DNA from: Pseudomonadota bacterium
Lineage (GTDB): Bacteria; Desulfobacterota; Desulfovibrionia; Desulfovibrionales; Desulfomicrobiaceae
Direction: 5' to 3'
DNA length: 64,000 nucleotides
Assembly: GCA_023393525.1 (NCBI GenBank)
Contig: JAEWKZ010000095.1
Coordinates: 1-64,000, forward strand
How positions within the stretch are numbered: the first letter of the stretch is position 1; each line of letters starts with the position of its first letter. The position numbers and the translations under genes were made by a program. Positions 16,480 through 26,558 of this stretch are shown here, piece after piece. Below the pieces are notes generated by a model. It ran no database searches, was not told where the DNA came from, and saw nothing but the letters and a program-made list of their open reading frames with translations.

Positions 16480-17136
16480 TTAAAATCCGTGTTCTTTCAG
16501 AAAATCGGGGGTGATGGCCGAGGGGGCGGCCTGCGGACGGCCGTTGCTCCACGGATCAAGCATGCGCTGCACATACTTGCCGATGACGTCGGTTTCCATG
16601 TTGACCTGCCGTCCCGGGGACCAGTCCGAAATGGTTGTTTCCCGTTGCGTGGCCGGGATGATGTTTACTTCCAAATACCCCTGACCGCAATCGTTGACTG
16701 TCAGGCTGATCCCGTCCAGGGCCACGGAGCCTTTGGGGATGACCTGGGCCGAATAGGAACCGGGAAAGCCCAGGCGGTAGATGCGGGATTGACCGGCCTG
16801 GCGGATGGACAGGACTTCGGCCAGGCAATCGACGTGCCCCGAGACGATGTGTCCGCCCAGCCGATCGCCCATGGCCAGGGCCCGCTCCAGGTTGACCAGG
16901 GACGATACCCCAAGGGTCCCCAGATTGGTCACGGACATGGTCTCGCCCGAGGCGTAGGCCGTGAACCAGCCCTGGCCGAAGGTCTCCACGGTCAGACAGA
17001 CCCCGTTCACGGCGATGGATTCGCCAAGGGCGTAGTCGGTCAGGGCGAATTCCGGCCGCACTGTGAAACGCGTCTCGCCGCCGCGCCGGTCCATGGCCGC
17101 CACCCGGCCCAGGCCCTGGATGATTCCTGTGAACAT
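16480..17136 (-). CDS. ribE: riboflavin synthase, alpha subunit
   Basis: A 218-residue enzyme built from two lumazine-binding repeats (about 1-97 and 98-195), starting MFTGIIQGLG and with SIAVNGVCLTV and its counterpart SVALDGISLTV in the second repeat. It dismutates two lumazines to riboflavin. The start is two bases after the ribD stop, so the pair is probably translationally coupled. Confidence 0.96.
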   Translation of the reverse strand: MFTGIIQGLGRVAAMDRRGGETRFTVRPEFALTDYALGESIAVNGVCLTVETFGQGWFTAYASGETMSVTNLGTLGVSSLVNLERALAMGDRLGGHIVSGHVDCLAEVLSIRQAGQSRIYRLGFPGSYSAQVIPKGSVALDGISLTVNDCGQGYLEVNIIPATQRETTISDWSPGRQVNMETDVIGKYVQRMLDPWSNGRPQAAPSAITPDFLKEHGF

Positions 17137-17138
17137 GC

Positions 17139-18263
17139 CTACTCCTTTGCGCGCAGTCTCAGATAAAGGTCGGTCTCGAAAAATCCCTGCTCCACGAGGC
17201 GCAGTTCCCAGCAGTCCTGCATGGAGAAGGCCTCGCGCCCGGCAAAGGCCGAGCGGGCCTCCTCATCGCCCAGGACCTTCATGGCCTGGAAGATGCGCAG
17301 TTCGTCCGCCAGTCCCTGGCGTTGCATGGAACCGGCCAGATGGCCGCCGCCCTCGGTCAGCGCGTAGTGGCAGCCCCGGTCCGTGCGCAGCAGGCGCATG
17401 CCTTCGCCGAGGTCAAGGGCTTCGGGTTCCCCGCGCAGGCCCGGCAACCCCCAGACCGTCACGCCCAGGTCCGTCAGGCGCGTGGCGCGAACGGACCGGC
17501 TCTCGGCCACCGTGGTCCAGAAAATGGTGCGGTCGGGGCGGGAGGACAGAAGCGTCGAGCCCTGGGCCGGGTCCGGCAGGGATCGGGACACGACCACGGC
17601 CAGAGGCTGCGGACCGTGGTAGTCGGGCAGGCGGCAGGTCAGGGCCGGGTTGTCCGCGCGGAATGTGCTCCCGCCGACGATGACCGCCTGGCACCAGGTG
17701 CGCAGGCGGTGCACTTCCCGGCGCGAGGCTTCGCCGGAGATCCAGGCCGCCTTGCCGTCGCGGGTGGCGATCTTGCCGTCCAGGGTGGTGGCCAGCTTGA
17801 GGATGGAGTACGGGCGGGACGTGGTCTGCCAGATCAGGAAATCGGCGATGAGGTCCCGACAGCGTCTTTCCCGCACGCCCATGCGCACCGTGACGCCCCG
17901 GTCGCACAGAAAATCGGCGCCGCCTCCGGCGACGGCGGGGTTGGGGTCGGCGCAGCCCACGACCACCTCGGGCACTCCGGCTTCCAGGATGGCCCTGGTG
18001 CAGGGCGGCGTCCTGCCCTGGTGATTGCAGGGTTCCAGGGTGACGTAGAGCGTGCATTGGCGGGGATCGACGCCCTTGGCCGCGGCGTCGCGCAAAGCCT
18101 CGACCTCGGCGTGGGCCTGCCCGCAAGCCGTATGCCAGCCCTGGGCAACGACCGCGCCGCCGCGCGTCAGCACCGCGCCGACGCAGGGGTTGGGAGCGGT
18201 GCGGCCCCGGCCCCGTTCGGCGAGGTCGATGGCCAGGTCCATGAATCCGTTGTCGTCACGCAT
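17139..18263 (-). CDS. ribD: bifunctional deaminase-reductase RibD
   Basis: A 374-residue enzyme of riboflavin synthesis. The N-terminal cytidine-deaminase-like domain (about 5-145) has the zinc motif HAEVEAL...EPCNHQGRTPPC. The C-terminal reductase domain (about 147-370) has LKLATTLDGKIAT and a TEGGGHLAGSM segment. Its ATG overlaps the dCMP deaminase stop by 8 bases. No FMN riboswitch is visible in front of the rib genes, which are embedded in a longer series. Confidence 0.95.
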   Translation of the reverse strand: MRDDNGFMDLAIDLAERGRGRTAPNPCVGAVLTRGGAVVAQGWHTACGQAHAEVEALRDAAAKGVDPRQCTLYVTLEPCNHQGRTPPCTRAILEAGVPEVVVGCADPNPAVAGGGADFLCDRGVTVRMGVRERRCRDLIADFLIWQTTSRPYSILKLATTLDGKIATRDGKAAWISGEASRREVHRLRTWCQAVIVGGSTFRADNPALTCRLPDYHGPQPLAVVVSRSLPDPAQGSTLLSSRPDRTIFWTTVAESRSVRATRLTDLGVTVWGLPGLRGEPEALDLGEGMRLLRTDRGCHYALTEGGGHLAGSMQRQGLADELRIFQAMKVLGDEEARSAFAGREAFSMQDCWELRLVEQGFFETDLYLRLRAKE

Positions 18264-18717
18264 CGGCGGGCTTCTCCAGTCGCGAATAAGGGATTTTCGC
18301 TTCGTCGAGCATCTCCCGGGACATTTCGTCGGGGTAGCCCTCGGCGAAGTAGATGGCCCGAACCCGACAGTTGATGAGCATCTTGGCGCACAGGATGCAT
18401 GGTTGGGTAGTGCAGAAGATGTCCGCGCCCTCGATGCTCACGCCGTGGATGGCGGCCTGGATGATGACGTTCTGCTCGGCGTGCAGGGCGCGGCAGAGTT
18501 CATGACGCTGGCCGGAGGGGATGCCCAGTTTTTCGCGCAGGCAACCAAGCTCCAGGCAGTGTGTCAGCCCGGCGGGCGCGCCGTTGTACCCGGTGGCCAG
18601 GATGCGTTTGTCCTTCACGGCCAGTGCCCCGACCTTGCGCCGCAAGCAGGTCGAGCGCTCGGCCACCAGGTAGGCGATGCTCATGAAATACTGCGGCCAG
18701 GGGATGCGGTTGTCCAT
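18256..18717 (-). CDS. deoxycytidylate deaminase family protein
   Basis: 153 residues with the zinc-dependent deaminase signature: HAEQNVI (zinc His and catalytic Glu) and TTQPCILCAKM (PCxxC zinc cysteines), plus the family LRRKVGALAVKDKRILATGYNGAP segment. dCMP deaminases convert dCMP to dUMP for dTTP synthesis; the ComEB/dCMP subgroup is the best fit. The start is ATG 18717 behind GAGGTGACC. It lies between glyA and ribD and overlaps ribD; glyA upstream supplies the folate one-carbon unit used to turn dUMP into dTMP, a plausible functional link. Confidence 0.9.
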   Translation of the reverse strand: MDNRIPWPQYFMSIAYLVAERSTCLRRKVGALAVKDKRILATGYNGAPAGLTHCLELGCLREKLGIPSGQRHELCRALHAEQNVIIQAAIHGVSIEGADIFCTTQPCILCAKMLINCRVRAIYFAEGYPDEMSREMLDEAKIPYSRLEKPADA

Positions 18718-18740
18718 GGTCACCTCTTTGGAAACGAATC

Positions 18741-18772
18741 AACCACAGGGCCTTGGAATCGGCCCTGTGGTT
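18741..18772 (-). terminator. 12-bp hairpin between glyA and the dCMP deaminase gene
   Basis: A perfect inverted repeat AACCACAGGGCC/GGCCCTGTGGTT with an 8-base loop. On the minus strand GATTCGTTTCC follows it, only a weak U-tract. It may be a partial terminator or an mRNA-processing/stability hairpin that sets glyA apart from the rib genes. Confidence 0.5.
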
Positions 18773-18800
18773 GGAGAAAGGCGGTGCTGAAAAGCGTGGT

Positions 18801-20039
<1,239 letters not shown>

Positions 20040-20083
20040 GGCAATGCCTCCACTCTGTTGAGCCGCGCGGTGGCGGCGAATCG

Positions 20084-21325
20084 TTATTTGAAGCTGCGCA
20101 GGATCAGGGAGGCGTTGGTGCCGCCGAATCCGAACGAGTTGCTGATGCCGTATTCCAGGGCCACTTCCCGGCTGCCGCCCGGCGTATAGTCCAGATCGCA
20201 ATCCGGGTCGGGGGTGTCCTGGTTGATGGTGCCGGGCACGATGCCGGTCATGAGGCTCATGGCCGTGAACACGGCTTCCGCGCCGCCGGCCGCGCCGAGC
20301 AGGTGCCCGATCATGCTCTTGTTGGCGGTGATGGGCATCGTGTAGGCGTGGTCGCCGAAAACGGCCTTGATGGCCTTGGTCTCGGTCTTGTCGTTGAGCT
20401 TGGTGGACGTGCCGTGGGCGTTGACGAAGCTGACCTGTTCGGGGGCCAGTTCGGCGTCGCGCAGGGCGCACGTCATGGCCTGGGCCATGCCCGTGCCCGA
20501 TTCTTCGGGTGCGGCGATGTGGTACGCGTCCCCAGAAGCGCCGTAGCCCACGACTTCCGCGTAAATCTTCGCGCCGCGCGCCTGGGCGTGTTCAAGCTCT
20601 TCGAGCATGAGCAGGCCCGCTCCCTCGCCGATGACGAATCCGGTGCGGTCGGCGTCAAAGGGGCGGCTGGCCTTCAGCGGCTCGTCGTTGCGGGTGGAGA
20701 GCGCTTTCATGGCCGTGAAGCCGGACACGCCCATGGGCGTGATGGTCGATTCCACGCCGCCGGTGATGCAGGCCTTGACCCGTCCGAGCTTGATGTCCGA
20801 GAACGCGTAGCCGATGGCGTGGGTGGCCGAGGCGCAGGCCGAGGTGGTGACCAGGTTCGGTCCCTTGGCGCCGGTGTGGATGGAAATCTGTCCCGAGGCC
20901 ATGTTGGCGATGAGCATGGGGATGTAGAACGGCGAAATCCTGCCCGGTCCGGATTTGAGCAGCTTGCTGTGAAACTCCTCGATAGTGGACAACCCGCCCA
21001 GGCCGCAGCCGAGCAGCACGCCCACTTCCGGGGCGGTGGCCTCGTCCATGGTCAGTCCGCAGTCTTCCATGAGCTGCTTGCCGGCGGCCACGGCGATCTG
21101 GACAAAACGGTCCATGCGCTTGGCGTCCTTGACCCCGACGTAGTCCGTCGGATCGAAATTTTTCAGTTCCCCCGCGATCCTCGTGTCGAACTGTTCGCAG
21201 TCGAAGAGGGTGATGGGACCGATGCCGCATACTCCGGCGACAAGGTTGGCCCAGCTCTCCCGCAGGGTATTGCCAATGGGGGTCATGGCCGCAAGGCCGG
21301 TAACGACAACGCGTTTTCCAATCAT
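20084..21325 (-). CDS. fabF: beta-ketoacyl-ACP synthase II
   Basis: A 413-residue thiolase-fold condensing enzyme that extends acyl-ACP with malonyl-ACP. The Cys-His-His triad is intact: Cys about 164 in TSACASATHAIG, His in NAHGTSTKLND and His in NKSMIGHLLGAAGG. It follows acpP after a terminator-like hairpin and precedes glyA by 44 bases. Confidence 0.97.
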   Translation of the reverse strand: MIGKRVVVTGLAAMTPIGNTLRESWANLVAGVCGIGPITLFDCEQFDTRIAGELKNFDPTDYVGVKDAKRMDRFVQIAVAAGKQLMEDCGLTMDEATAPEVGVLLGCGLGGLSTIEEFHSKLLKSGPGRISPFYIPMLIANMASGQISIHTGAKGPNLVTTSACASATHAIGYAFSDIKLGRVKACITGGVESTITPMGVSGFTAMKALSTRNDEPLKASRPFDADRTGFVIGEGAGLLMLEELEHAQARGAKIYAEVVGYGASGDAYHIAAPEESGTGMAQAMTCALRDAELAPEQVSFVNAHGTSTKLNDKTETKAIKAVFGDHAYTMPITANKSMIGHLLGAAGGAEAVFTAMSLMTGIVPGTINQDTPDPDCDLDYTPGGSREVALEYGISNSFGFGGTNASLILRSFK

Positions 21326-21380
21326 GATCTTCTCGAAAATTTATGACGTGCCGACGGGATTTCCCGGTCGGCGGTGCATG

Positions 21381-21413
21381 AAAAAAAAGGTACCCCAGAC
21401 GGGCCAGGGTACC
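21381..21413 (-). terminator. intrinsic terminator between acpP and fabF
   Basis: On the minus strand GGTACCC pairs with GGGTACC across an 11-base loop, followed by eight Ts (21388-21381). It starts 23 bases after the acpP stop. It would raise acpP mRNA over fabF and the downstream genes, matching the high cellular need for acyl carrier protein. Confidence 0.8.
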
Positions 21414-21436
21414 GTGTCTTGGCGACGTTGCAGGTC

Positions 21437-21673
21437 CTAGGACTTGGACTTGATGTAGTTGATGGCGTCCTGGACCGTGGCGATCTTCTGGGCGTCTTCG
21501 TCATCGATCTCGATGTCGAATTCTTCTTCCATGGCCATGATCAGTTCGGTCAGATCCAGGGAATCGGCGCCGAGGGACTCCACAAAGGAGGACTCGGGCT
21601 TCACTTCTTCCGCGGAAACGCCCAGCTGCTCGACCACCAGTTCTTTGACTTTTTCTTCAATAGACATTTTCAT
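21437..21673 (-). CDS. acpP: acyl carrier protein
   Basis: A 78-residue acidic four-helix ACP with the phosphopantetheine serine in the LGADSLDLTEL motif. It carries growing acyl chains for FabF/FabG/FabH and PlsX, all encoded beside it. Standard length; an intrinsic terminator follows directly. Confidence 0.97.
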   Translation of the reverse strand: MKMSIEEKVKELVVEQLGVSAEEVKPESSFVESLGADSLDLTELIMAMEEEFDIEIDDEDAQKIATVQDAINYIKSKS

Positions 21674-21711
21674 CCTCCAAAGTGTGTATGCTTACGTAAT
21701 GTGGAATCCGG

Positions 21712-22455
21712 CTACAGATACATGCCGCCGTTGATTCCGAGCACCTGACCGGTGATGTACTCAGCCTGGTCGGATGCGAGATAGGCCACGGCGTCGGCGA
21801 TTGCCTGCGCCGACCCGAGGCGCCCCAGCGGAATGCGTTCAAGGTATTTGTCCCGCACTTCCTGAGGGAGAGTTTCTGTCATGTCGGTCTCGATGAACCC
21901 CGGAGCGATGGCGTTGACGGTGACGCCGCGCGATCCAAGTTCCAGGGCGGCGGCCTTGGTCAACCCGATCAGGCCGGCCTTGGACGCGCAGTAGTTGGAT
22001 TGCCCGGCATTGCCCATCTGTCCCACGACAGAGGAAATATTGACAATGCGCCCTTTCCGCTGCTTGAGCATGATCTTGGCGGCCTGCTGCAGGCAGACGA
22101 AGGCACCGGTCAGGTTGATCTGGATCACCTGCTCCCACTGCTCGCGCTTCATGCGCATGATCAGACCGTCCTTGGTGATGCCCGCATTGTTGACCAGGAC
22201 TTCAAGGCAGACCTTGTCCTTGATCTCGGCTGCGAAAAAGTCGGCCACGGCGTCCCAGTCGCTGGCGTCCAGCAGGAAACCACGGGCCGTGCCGCCTTCC
22301 GCCGCAACTTCGGCGCACACCGTTTCGGCCAGCTCCGGCCTGCTGACGTAGGTGAAATAAACCTGGTACCCCAAGCCTGCAAGTTTTTTTACGATCGCCT
22401 TGCCGATCCCGCGCGTGCCGCCGGTGACCAGGGCGGTCTTTATCAGTTCGCTCAT
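21712..22455 (-). CDS. fabG: 3-oxoacyl-ACP reductase
   Basis: A 247-residue short-chain dehydrogenase reducing beta-ketoacyl-ACP with NADPH. It has the cofactor motif TGGTRGIGKAI, the NNAGI block and the catalytic Ser and YCASKAG (Tyr/Lys) motif. The start is ATG 22455 behind GAGGTCAACA. It sits in the normal fab order between fabH and acpP. Confidence 0.97.
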   Translation of the reverse strand: MSELIKTALVTGGTRGIGKAIVKKLAGLGYQVYFTYVSRPELAETVCAEVAAEGGTARGFLLDASDWDAVADFFAAEIKDKVCLEVLVNNAGITKDGLIMRMKREQWEQVIQINLTGAFVCLQQAAKIMLKQRKGRIVNISSVVGQMGNAGQSNYCASKAGLIGLTKAAALELGSRGVTVNAIAPGFIETDMTETLPQEVRDKYLERIPLGRLGSAQAIADAVAYLASDQAEYITGQVLGINGGMYL

Positions 22456-22509
22456 TGTTGACCTCGCGTGTTGCATGAAAGTGCGTCTTGAGTGGTTACT
22501 CAATGACCC

Positions 22510-23499
22510 TTAAAATTGCAACAAGGCCGATGCCCAGGTGAAACCGCCGCCAAAGGCGGTCAGCAGGACTTTCATTCCGGGCTGGATGCGGCCGCTGGCT
22601 TCGGCTTCGGTCAAGGCGATGGGGATGGACGCCGCCGAGGTGTTCCCGATGCGGTCGACATTGACGTAGATTTTGTCCATGTCCACGCCAAGCTTCTTGC
22701 CGATGGCCTCGATGATGCGGATGTTGGCCTGGTGGGGGATGATCAGGTCGATGTCGTCGGTGGTCAGGCCATTTTTCTCCAGCAGGCTTCCGGAAATTTC
22801 GACCATGCAGCGCACGGCATGCTTGAAGACGTCGCGTCCGTTCATCTCCACGAAATAGTCGGGTCCTATGGTCTGGCCGAGGACCGGCTTGCAGGCCGAG
22901 CCGCCGCCGTGGATCGTCAAAAGGCCCCCCACCGAGCCGTCGGCCTTGAGCATGGCGTCAATGAGTCTGACCCGTCCAGGGTTTGCCTGGCCCGTGACCA
23001 CCGCAGCGCCGGCTCCGTCGCCGAAGAGCACGCAGGTGGTCCTGTCCTCGAAATTGAGGCGCGAGGTGGTCACTTCGCTGCCGACAATGAGGATCTTGGC
23101 GTCGGGGTACAGGCAGACAAAGGCCCTGGCCGTCTCCAGACAGTACAGGAACCCGGAGCAGGCGGCCGCCAGATCGAAGGCCGGGATGCCTTTGAGGCCC
23201 AGCATGTCCTGGAGCAGGCAGGACGTGGTCGGAAGATTGTAGTCCCCCGAAAAGGTGCCGACAAAGATGTGCGTGATGTCTTGAGGCGTCATGCCCGCGT
23301 TTTCCAGCGCCCGGCATGCCGCGTGGTAGGCCAGGACGGAACAGGGCTCGTCGTCCTGGGCGAAGTGCCTGGTGGCGATGCCGGTGCGCGTGCGGATCCA
23401 TTCGTCGGAGGTTTCGACGATTTTTTCCAGATCCGAATTTGTTACGAGTGTCCGGGGCAGGTGCAAGCCCAGCCCCGAAATGAAGCACGGTGAAGACAT
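22510..23499 (-). CDS. fabH: beta-ketoacyl-ACP synthase III
   Basis: A 329-residue initiating condensing enzyme using acyl-CoA and malonyl-ACP. The Cys-His-Asn triad is complete: Cys about 114 (AAACSGFLY), His in IPHQANIRI and Asn in the GNTSAASIP loop. The start at ATG 23499 gives the family length; the frame is open upstream, into plsX, without similarity. Confidence 0.97.
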   Translation of the reverse strand: MSSPCFISGLGLHLPRTLVTNSDLEKIVETSDEWIRTRTGIATRHFAQDDEPCSVLAYHAACRALENAGMTPQDITHIFVGTFSGDYNLPTTSCLLQDMLGLKGIPAFDLAAACSGFLYCLETARAFVCLYPDAKILIVGSEVTTSRLNFEDRTTCVLFGDGAGAAVVTGQANPGRVRLIDAMLKADGSVGGLLTIHGGGSACKPVLGQTIGPDYFVEMNGRDVFKHAVRCMVEISGSLLEKNGLTTDDIDLIIPHQANIRIIEAIGKKLGVDMDKIYVNVDRIGNTSAASIPIALTEAEASGRIQPGMKVLLTAFGGGFTWASALLQF

Positions 23500-23546
23500 G
23501 AGAGGATTCCTACATTCCCTTGAGGGCGCTGCGTCGCGTTGCGGAG

Positions 23547-24614
23547 CTAGAGGGCCGAAGCTTCCTGCCGGAGGGAGGAGGCTTTCCCGGTGCGGGAGAA
23601 GAGGCTCAGTTCCGTGTTGGCTTGCAGGCCTTCCACGAGGTGATCGTTGGCCTTTTTTTCCACGAAAATGGCGGCTTGCTGCAGCGCGGTGGTGATGGCT
23701 CGCGCATTGGACTTTCCGTGGCAGACAATGGCGATGCCGTTCAGACCAAGGATGGGCGCGCCGCCGTACTCGGCGTAGTCGATCTTTTTGGCGAAGCGCT
23801 TGAAGGCTGGCCACGCGATGAGCGTGCCGAGCCTTGACCAGACGGATTTCTTGAGCTCGGTCTTGAGCATGGAGGCCAGCGCCGAACCCAGCCCTTCGCT
23901 CAGCTTGAGGGCCACGTTGCCGACGAAACCGTCACAGACGATGACGTCGGTTTCGCCGGTGAAGACGTCCCGGCCCTCCACGTTGCCGATGAAATTGAGG
24001 GAGGAGCCTTTGAGCAGGGTGAAGGCGTCCTTGGTAAGGCTGTTGCCTTTGCCCTCTTCCTCGCCGATGCTCAGGATCCCGACTTTCGGATTGGGTATGC
24101 CGAGCACGCAACGGGCCAGCACCTCGGCCATGAGACCGAACTGAACCAGATTGTACGGCTTGCAGTCCGCGTTGGCGCCCACGTCGATGAGCACGATGGG
24201 CTTTTTGAGGGTCGGCATGATGGAGGCCAACGCCGGCCTGTCCACCCCGTTTATCCGTCCCAGGATGAACATGCCGCAAGCCAGCGCGGCTCCGGAATTT
24301 CCGGCGGAGATCACGCCGTGGGCCCGTCCTTCGCGCACGAGGCGGAAGGCGACCTGCATGGAGCTGTCCTTCTTGCGCCGCAGGATGTCCGAAGGCTTTT
24401 CGGCCATTCCCGCCACCTGGGTGGTATGCACGATCTCGAATCGCACGTCCGCATGGGCGTGCTTTTCGAGTTCCTTGCGGATGGACGGCTCGTCGCCCAC
24501 CAGGATGAGCCGAACCCCGGTCTCGCGTGCAGCCGCGAGGGAGCCCGGAACATTCACTTCCGGGCCGAAATCCCCCCCCATGGCGTCCACGGCGAGACAG
24601 ATGTCTTTAGGCAT
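23547..24614 (-). CDS. plsX: phosphate acyltransferase PlsX
   Basis: A 355-residue enzyme that converts acyl-ACP to acyl-phosphate for glycerolipid synthesis. Visible are AVDAMGGDFGP at the start, the SAGNSGA motif, IGEEEGKGN and DGFVGNVALKLSEG. Its start codon overlaps the last codons of rpmF (shared ATGCCTAA), a tight translational coupling. The rpmF-plsX-fabH order is widely conserved. Confidence 0.96.
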   Translation of the reverse strand: MPKDICLAVDAMGGDFGPEVNVPGSLAAARETGVRLILVGDEPSIRKELEKHAHADVRFEIVHTTQVAGMAEKPSDILRRKKDSSMQVAFRLVREGRAHGVISAGNSGAALACGMFILGRINGVDRPALASIMPTLKKPIVLIDVGANADCKPYNLVQFGLMAEVLARCVLGIPNPKVGILSIGEEEGKGNSLTKDAFTLLKGSSLNFIGNVEGRDVFTGETDVIVCDGFVGNVALKLSEGLGSALASMLKTELKKSVWSRLGTLIAWPAFKRFAKKIDYAEYGGAPILGLNGIAIVCHGKSNARAITTALQQAAIFVEKKANDHLVEGLQANTELSLFSRTGKASSLRQEASAL

Positions 24615-24786
24615 CGGCTGCCTTGGTGTACTGGCGTCCCTTGTACTTGCCGCAGCCGGGGCAGATGCAGTGGGACAGGCTGGCTTCGCCGCATTCGCAG
24701 TACACGACGTTGGGGATGGCGACATGGTCATGGGACCGGCGCATGTTTCTTCTGGACTTGGATGTTTTCTTCTTAGGCAATGGCAT
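24607..24786 (-). CDS. rpmF: 50S ribosomal protein L32
   Basis: A 59-residue protein read directly from the minus strand: it starts MPLPKKKTSKSRRNMRRSHD and ends GRQYTKAADA. It has a zinc-ribbon set of cysteines (YCECG and CICPGCG), so it is the zinc-binding (C+) form. The length is normal for L32. It lies between the DUF177 gene and plsX, the classic yceD-rpmF-plsX arrangement, and its stop codon overlaps the plsX start. Easily missed because of its size. Confidence 0.95.
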   Translation of the reverse strand: MPLPKKKTSKSRRNMRRSHDHVAIPNVVYCECGEASLSHCICPGCGKYKGRQYTKAADA

Positions 24787-24812
24787 GATGGCACCTCTAT
24801 CTTGACAGCGAT

Positions 24813-25343
24813 CTAATTGGTTTTGATTTTAAGGCCTTGCAATGCCCTGGCCAAGGGGGATTGGCTGCCGGGGCTATCGCAGGCGCATGGTTCCAGGTTC
24901 CTGTTTTTTCCGCATTGCGGGCATAGCCCCAAACACGTGTCGGCGCAAAGTATTTTTTCGGGCAGGGCCAGGAGGAATTCTTCCCACAAAAGTCCCGCCA
25001 GGTCCAATTCCCAGCCGGTGTCGACGTTGCGCAGGTGGTTGGGTTCGCCTTCGGCCAGGTCCACGTCCTCATGGGCCTCGAACCCGTCGAAGTCGTGGTC
25101 GATAACCACTTCGGCCTCTTCCAGGCAACGGTGGCAAACGGTCGTGACGGCACCGCCGAGATGGCCCTGGACCAGATATCCGTCCGGTTGCGGGATGATG
25201 CTGATCCTGGCAGCAAGGGGAGTGACGATGTCCATATCATAGCGGAATTCTTTCCAGAGCTCCCGCCAGACGTTCTGGTCGTCAAATGAAAATTCCCGGC
25301 CTTGTGCCGGGAGATTTGCCAGTCCAATCCAATGTTCAACCAT
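24813..25343 (-). CDS. DUF177 (YceD-like) protein
   Basis: A 176-residue protein of the YceD/DUF177 family, conserved upstream of rpmF and linked in other bacteria to 23S rRNA accumulation. It carries CHRC in the middle and a CLGLCPQCGKN cysteine cluster near the C-terminus, probably metal-binding. The start is ATG 25343 behind GAGGTGCACAC. It is the first gene of the long minus-strand lipid/riboflavin/leuS series. Confidence 0.85.
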   Translation of the reverse strand: MVEHWIGLANLPAQGREFSFDDQNVWRELWKEFRYDMDIVTPLAARISIIPQPDGYLVQGHLGGAVTTVCHRCLEEAEVVIDHDFDGFEAHEDVDLAEGEPNHLRNVDTGWELDLAGLLWEEFLLALPEKILCADTCLGLCPQCGKNRNLEPCACDSPGSQSPLARALQGLKIKTN

Positions 25344-25538
25344 GTGTGCACCTCGAAACGGAACGTGTATATGGCCTTTCTTTTTCCTGTCAAGGATTTT
25401 TACTTGCCATTCCCGGCGACCGGATATATGGGTGCAAATTCCTCTGGCCGCAAATCCTGATCATGGCCGGCCGGAAAGTCTCGGAGCTGCCAGGCCATGA
25501 CAGCTTAAGATATTAAAGCACTATTTTAGGAGGACGTT

Positions 25539-25739
25539 ATGTCAAAAGTTTGCGATATTTGCGGGAAGGGCCCTCAGGTTGGCAACAATGTCAGCCACGC
25601 CAACAACAAGACCAAGCGGCGCTTCATGCCCAACCTTCAGTCCGTCCGCGCCCAGCTGCAGTCCGGTGAAGTGAAGCGGATGAAGGTCTGCACCCAGTGC
25701 ATTCGTTCCGGCGCGGTGACCAAGCCCGTGGCCAACTAG
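25539..25739 (+). CDS. rpmB: 50S ribosomal protein L28
   Basis: A 66-residue L28 starting MSKVCDICGKGPQVGNNVSH, with the TKRRFMPNLQ block and two zinc-type cysteine pairs (CDIC and CTQC). A strong ribosome binding site TTAGGAGGACGTT precedes the ATG. A possible promoter, TTGCCA (25404) with TATATG 15 bases further, lies about 110 bases upstream. It is a single-gene unit with its own terminator. Confidence 0.96.
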   Translation: MSKVCDICGKGPQVGNNVSHANNKTKRRFMPNLQSVRAQLQSGEVKRMKVCTQCIRSGAVTKPVAN

Positions 25740-25755
25740 GCTTCCCAGTTTTTCC

Positions 25756-25789
25756 AACAAAAAAGGCGACCTCGGTCGCCTTTTTTGTT
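25756..25789. terminator. bidirectional terminator between rpmB and sodB
   Basis: AACAAAAAAGGCGAC pairs perfectly with GTCGCCTTTTTTGTT around CTCG. A T-run follows the stem on both strands, so it serves the converging rpmB and sodB. Confidence 0.9.
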
Positions 25790-25799
25790 GCCTGCCGTT

Positions 25800-26396
25800 C
25801 TACTTGGCCAACTGCTGGTTGACGAATTCCCAGTTGACGAGCTTGTCCAGAAAATCTTGCAGATAGTCGGCGCGCCGGTTCTGGTAGTCGAGGTAATAGG
25901 CGTGCTCCCAGACGTCCGCCGTGAGCAGGGCCTTGGCGCCGTGCGCCATGGGCGTGTCGGCGTTGCCGGTCTTCATGATTTCGAGCGTTCCATTTTTTTC
26001 CACCAGCCAGGCCCAGCCGCTGCCGAACTGGGTCATTCCGGCTTCCTTGAAGGCCTTGGCGAAATTTTCATAGCTGCCGAATGCCTTGTCGATGCCTTCC
26101 GCCACGGCTCCGGTGGGTGCTCCGCCACCGCCAGCCTTCATGCAGCGCCAATAGAAGGAATGGTTCCAGACCTGGGCCGCGTTGTTGAAAATGCCCGCCT
26201 TGGACGGATCTCCAGCCGTGGCCATGACGATTTCCCTCAGGGTTTTGCCTTCGAGGTCGGTGCCCGCGATAAGTTTGTTGGTGTTGTCGATGTAGAGCTG
26301 GTGGTGCTTGCCATGATGAAAGTCAAAGGTCTTAGCGCTGATGCACGGGCTTAACGCGTCCTTGGCGTAAGGAAGATCCGGGAGCACGAAGATCAT
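25800..26396 (-). CDS. sodB: superoxide dismutase, Fe/Mn family
   Basis: A 198-residue SodA/SodB-type enzyme converting superoxide to oxygen and peroxide. The metal ligands are visible: His in FDFHHGKHH, His in WNHSFYW, and Asp/His in DVWEHAYYLDY. The GGGGAPTG and FGSGWAWL segments are typical; iron use is likely in an anaerobe but cannot be proved from sequence. No signal peptide, so cytoplasmic. It is transcribed alone. Confidence 0.96.
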   Translation of the reverse strand: MIFVLPDLPYAKDALSPCISAKTFDFHHGKHHQLYIDNTNKLIAGTDLEGKTLREIVMATAGDPSKAGIFNNAAQVWNHSFYWRCMKAGGGGAPTGAVAEGIDKAFGSYENFAKAFKEAGMTQFGSGWAWLVEKNGTLEIMKTGNADTPMAHGAKALLTADVWEHAYYLDYQNRRADYLQDFLDKLVNWEFVNQQLAK

Positions 26397-26558
26397 ACAA
26401 GCCTCCTTTTAATGTATGGAACATGGGTTGCCAATTCGAGCGCGAATCCTGCCGGGGGTCGGGCAGGGCGTGGAAATTGGAAGATAGCTCAAAGTGAATC
26501 AATGAAAGTAATCTGTCAACAAGAGGAGGCGGAAATTTGCGTTCACATGCCTTCAGGG

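Noticed and set aside
23947..24311. Possible extra gene inside plsX on other frames
   Set aside because: Alternative frames there encode arginine/histidine-rich low-complexity sequence; plsX motifs cover the region.
26514..26519. TTGACA box upstream of sodB as a promoter
   Set aside because: A perfect -35 hexamer on the minus strand, but no acceptable -10 box lies 16-18 bases downstream.
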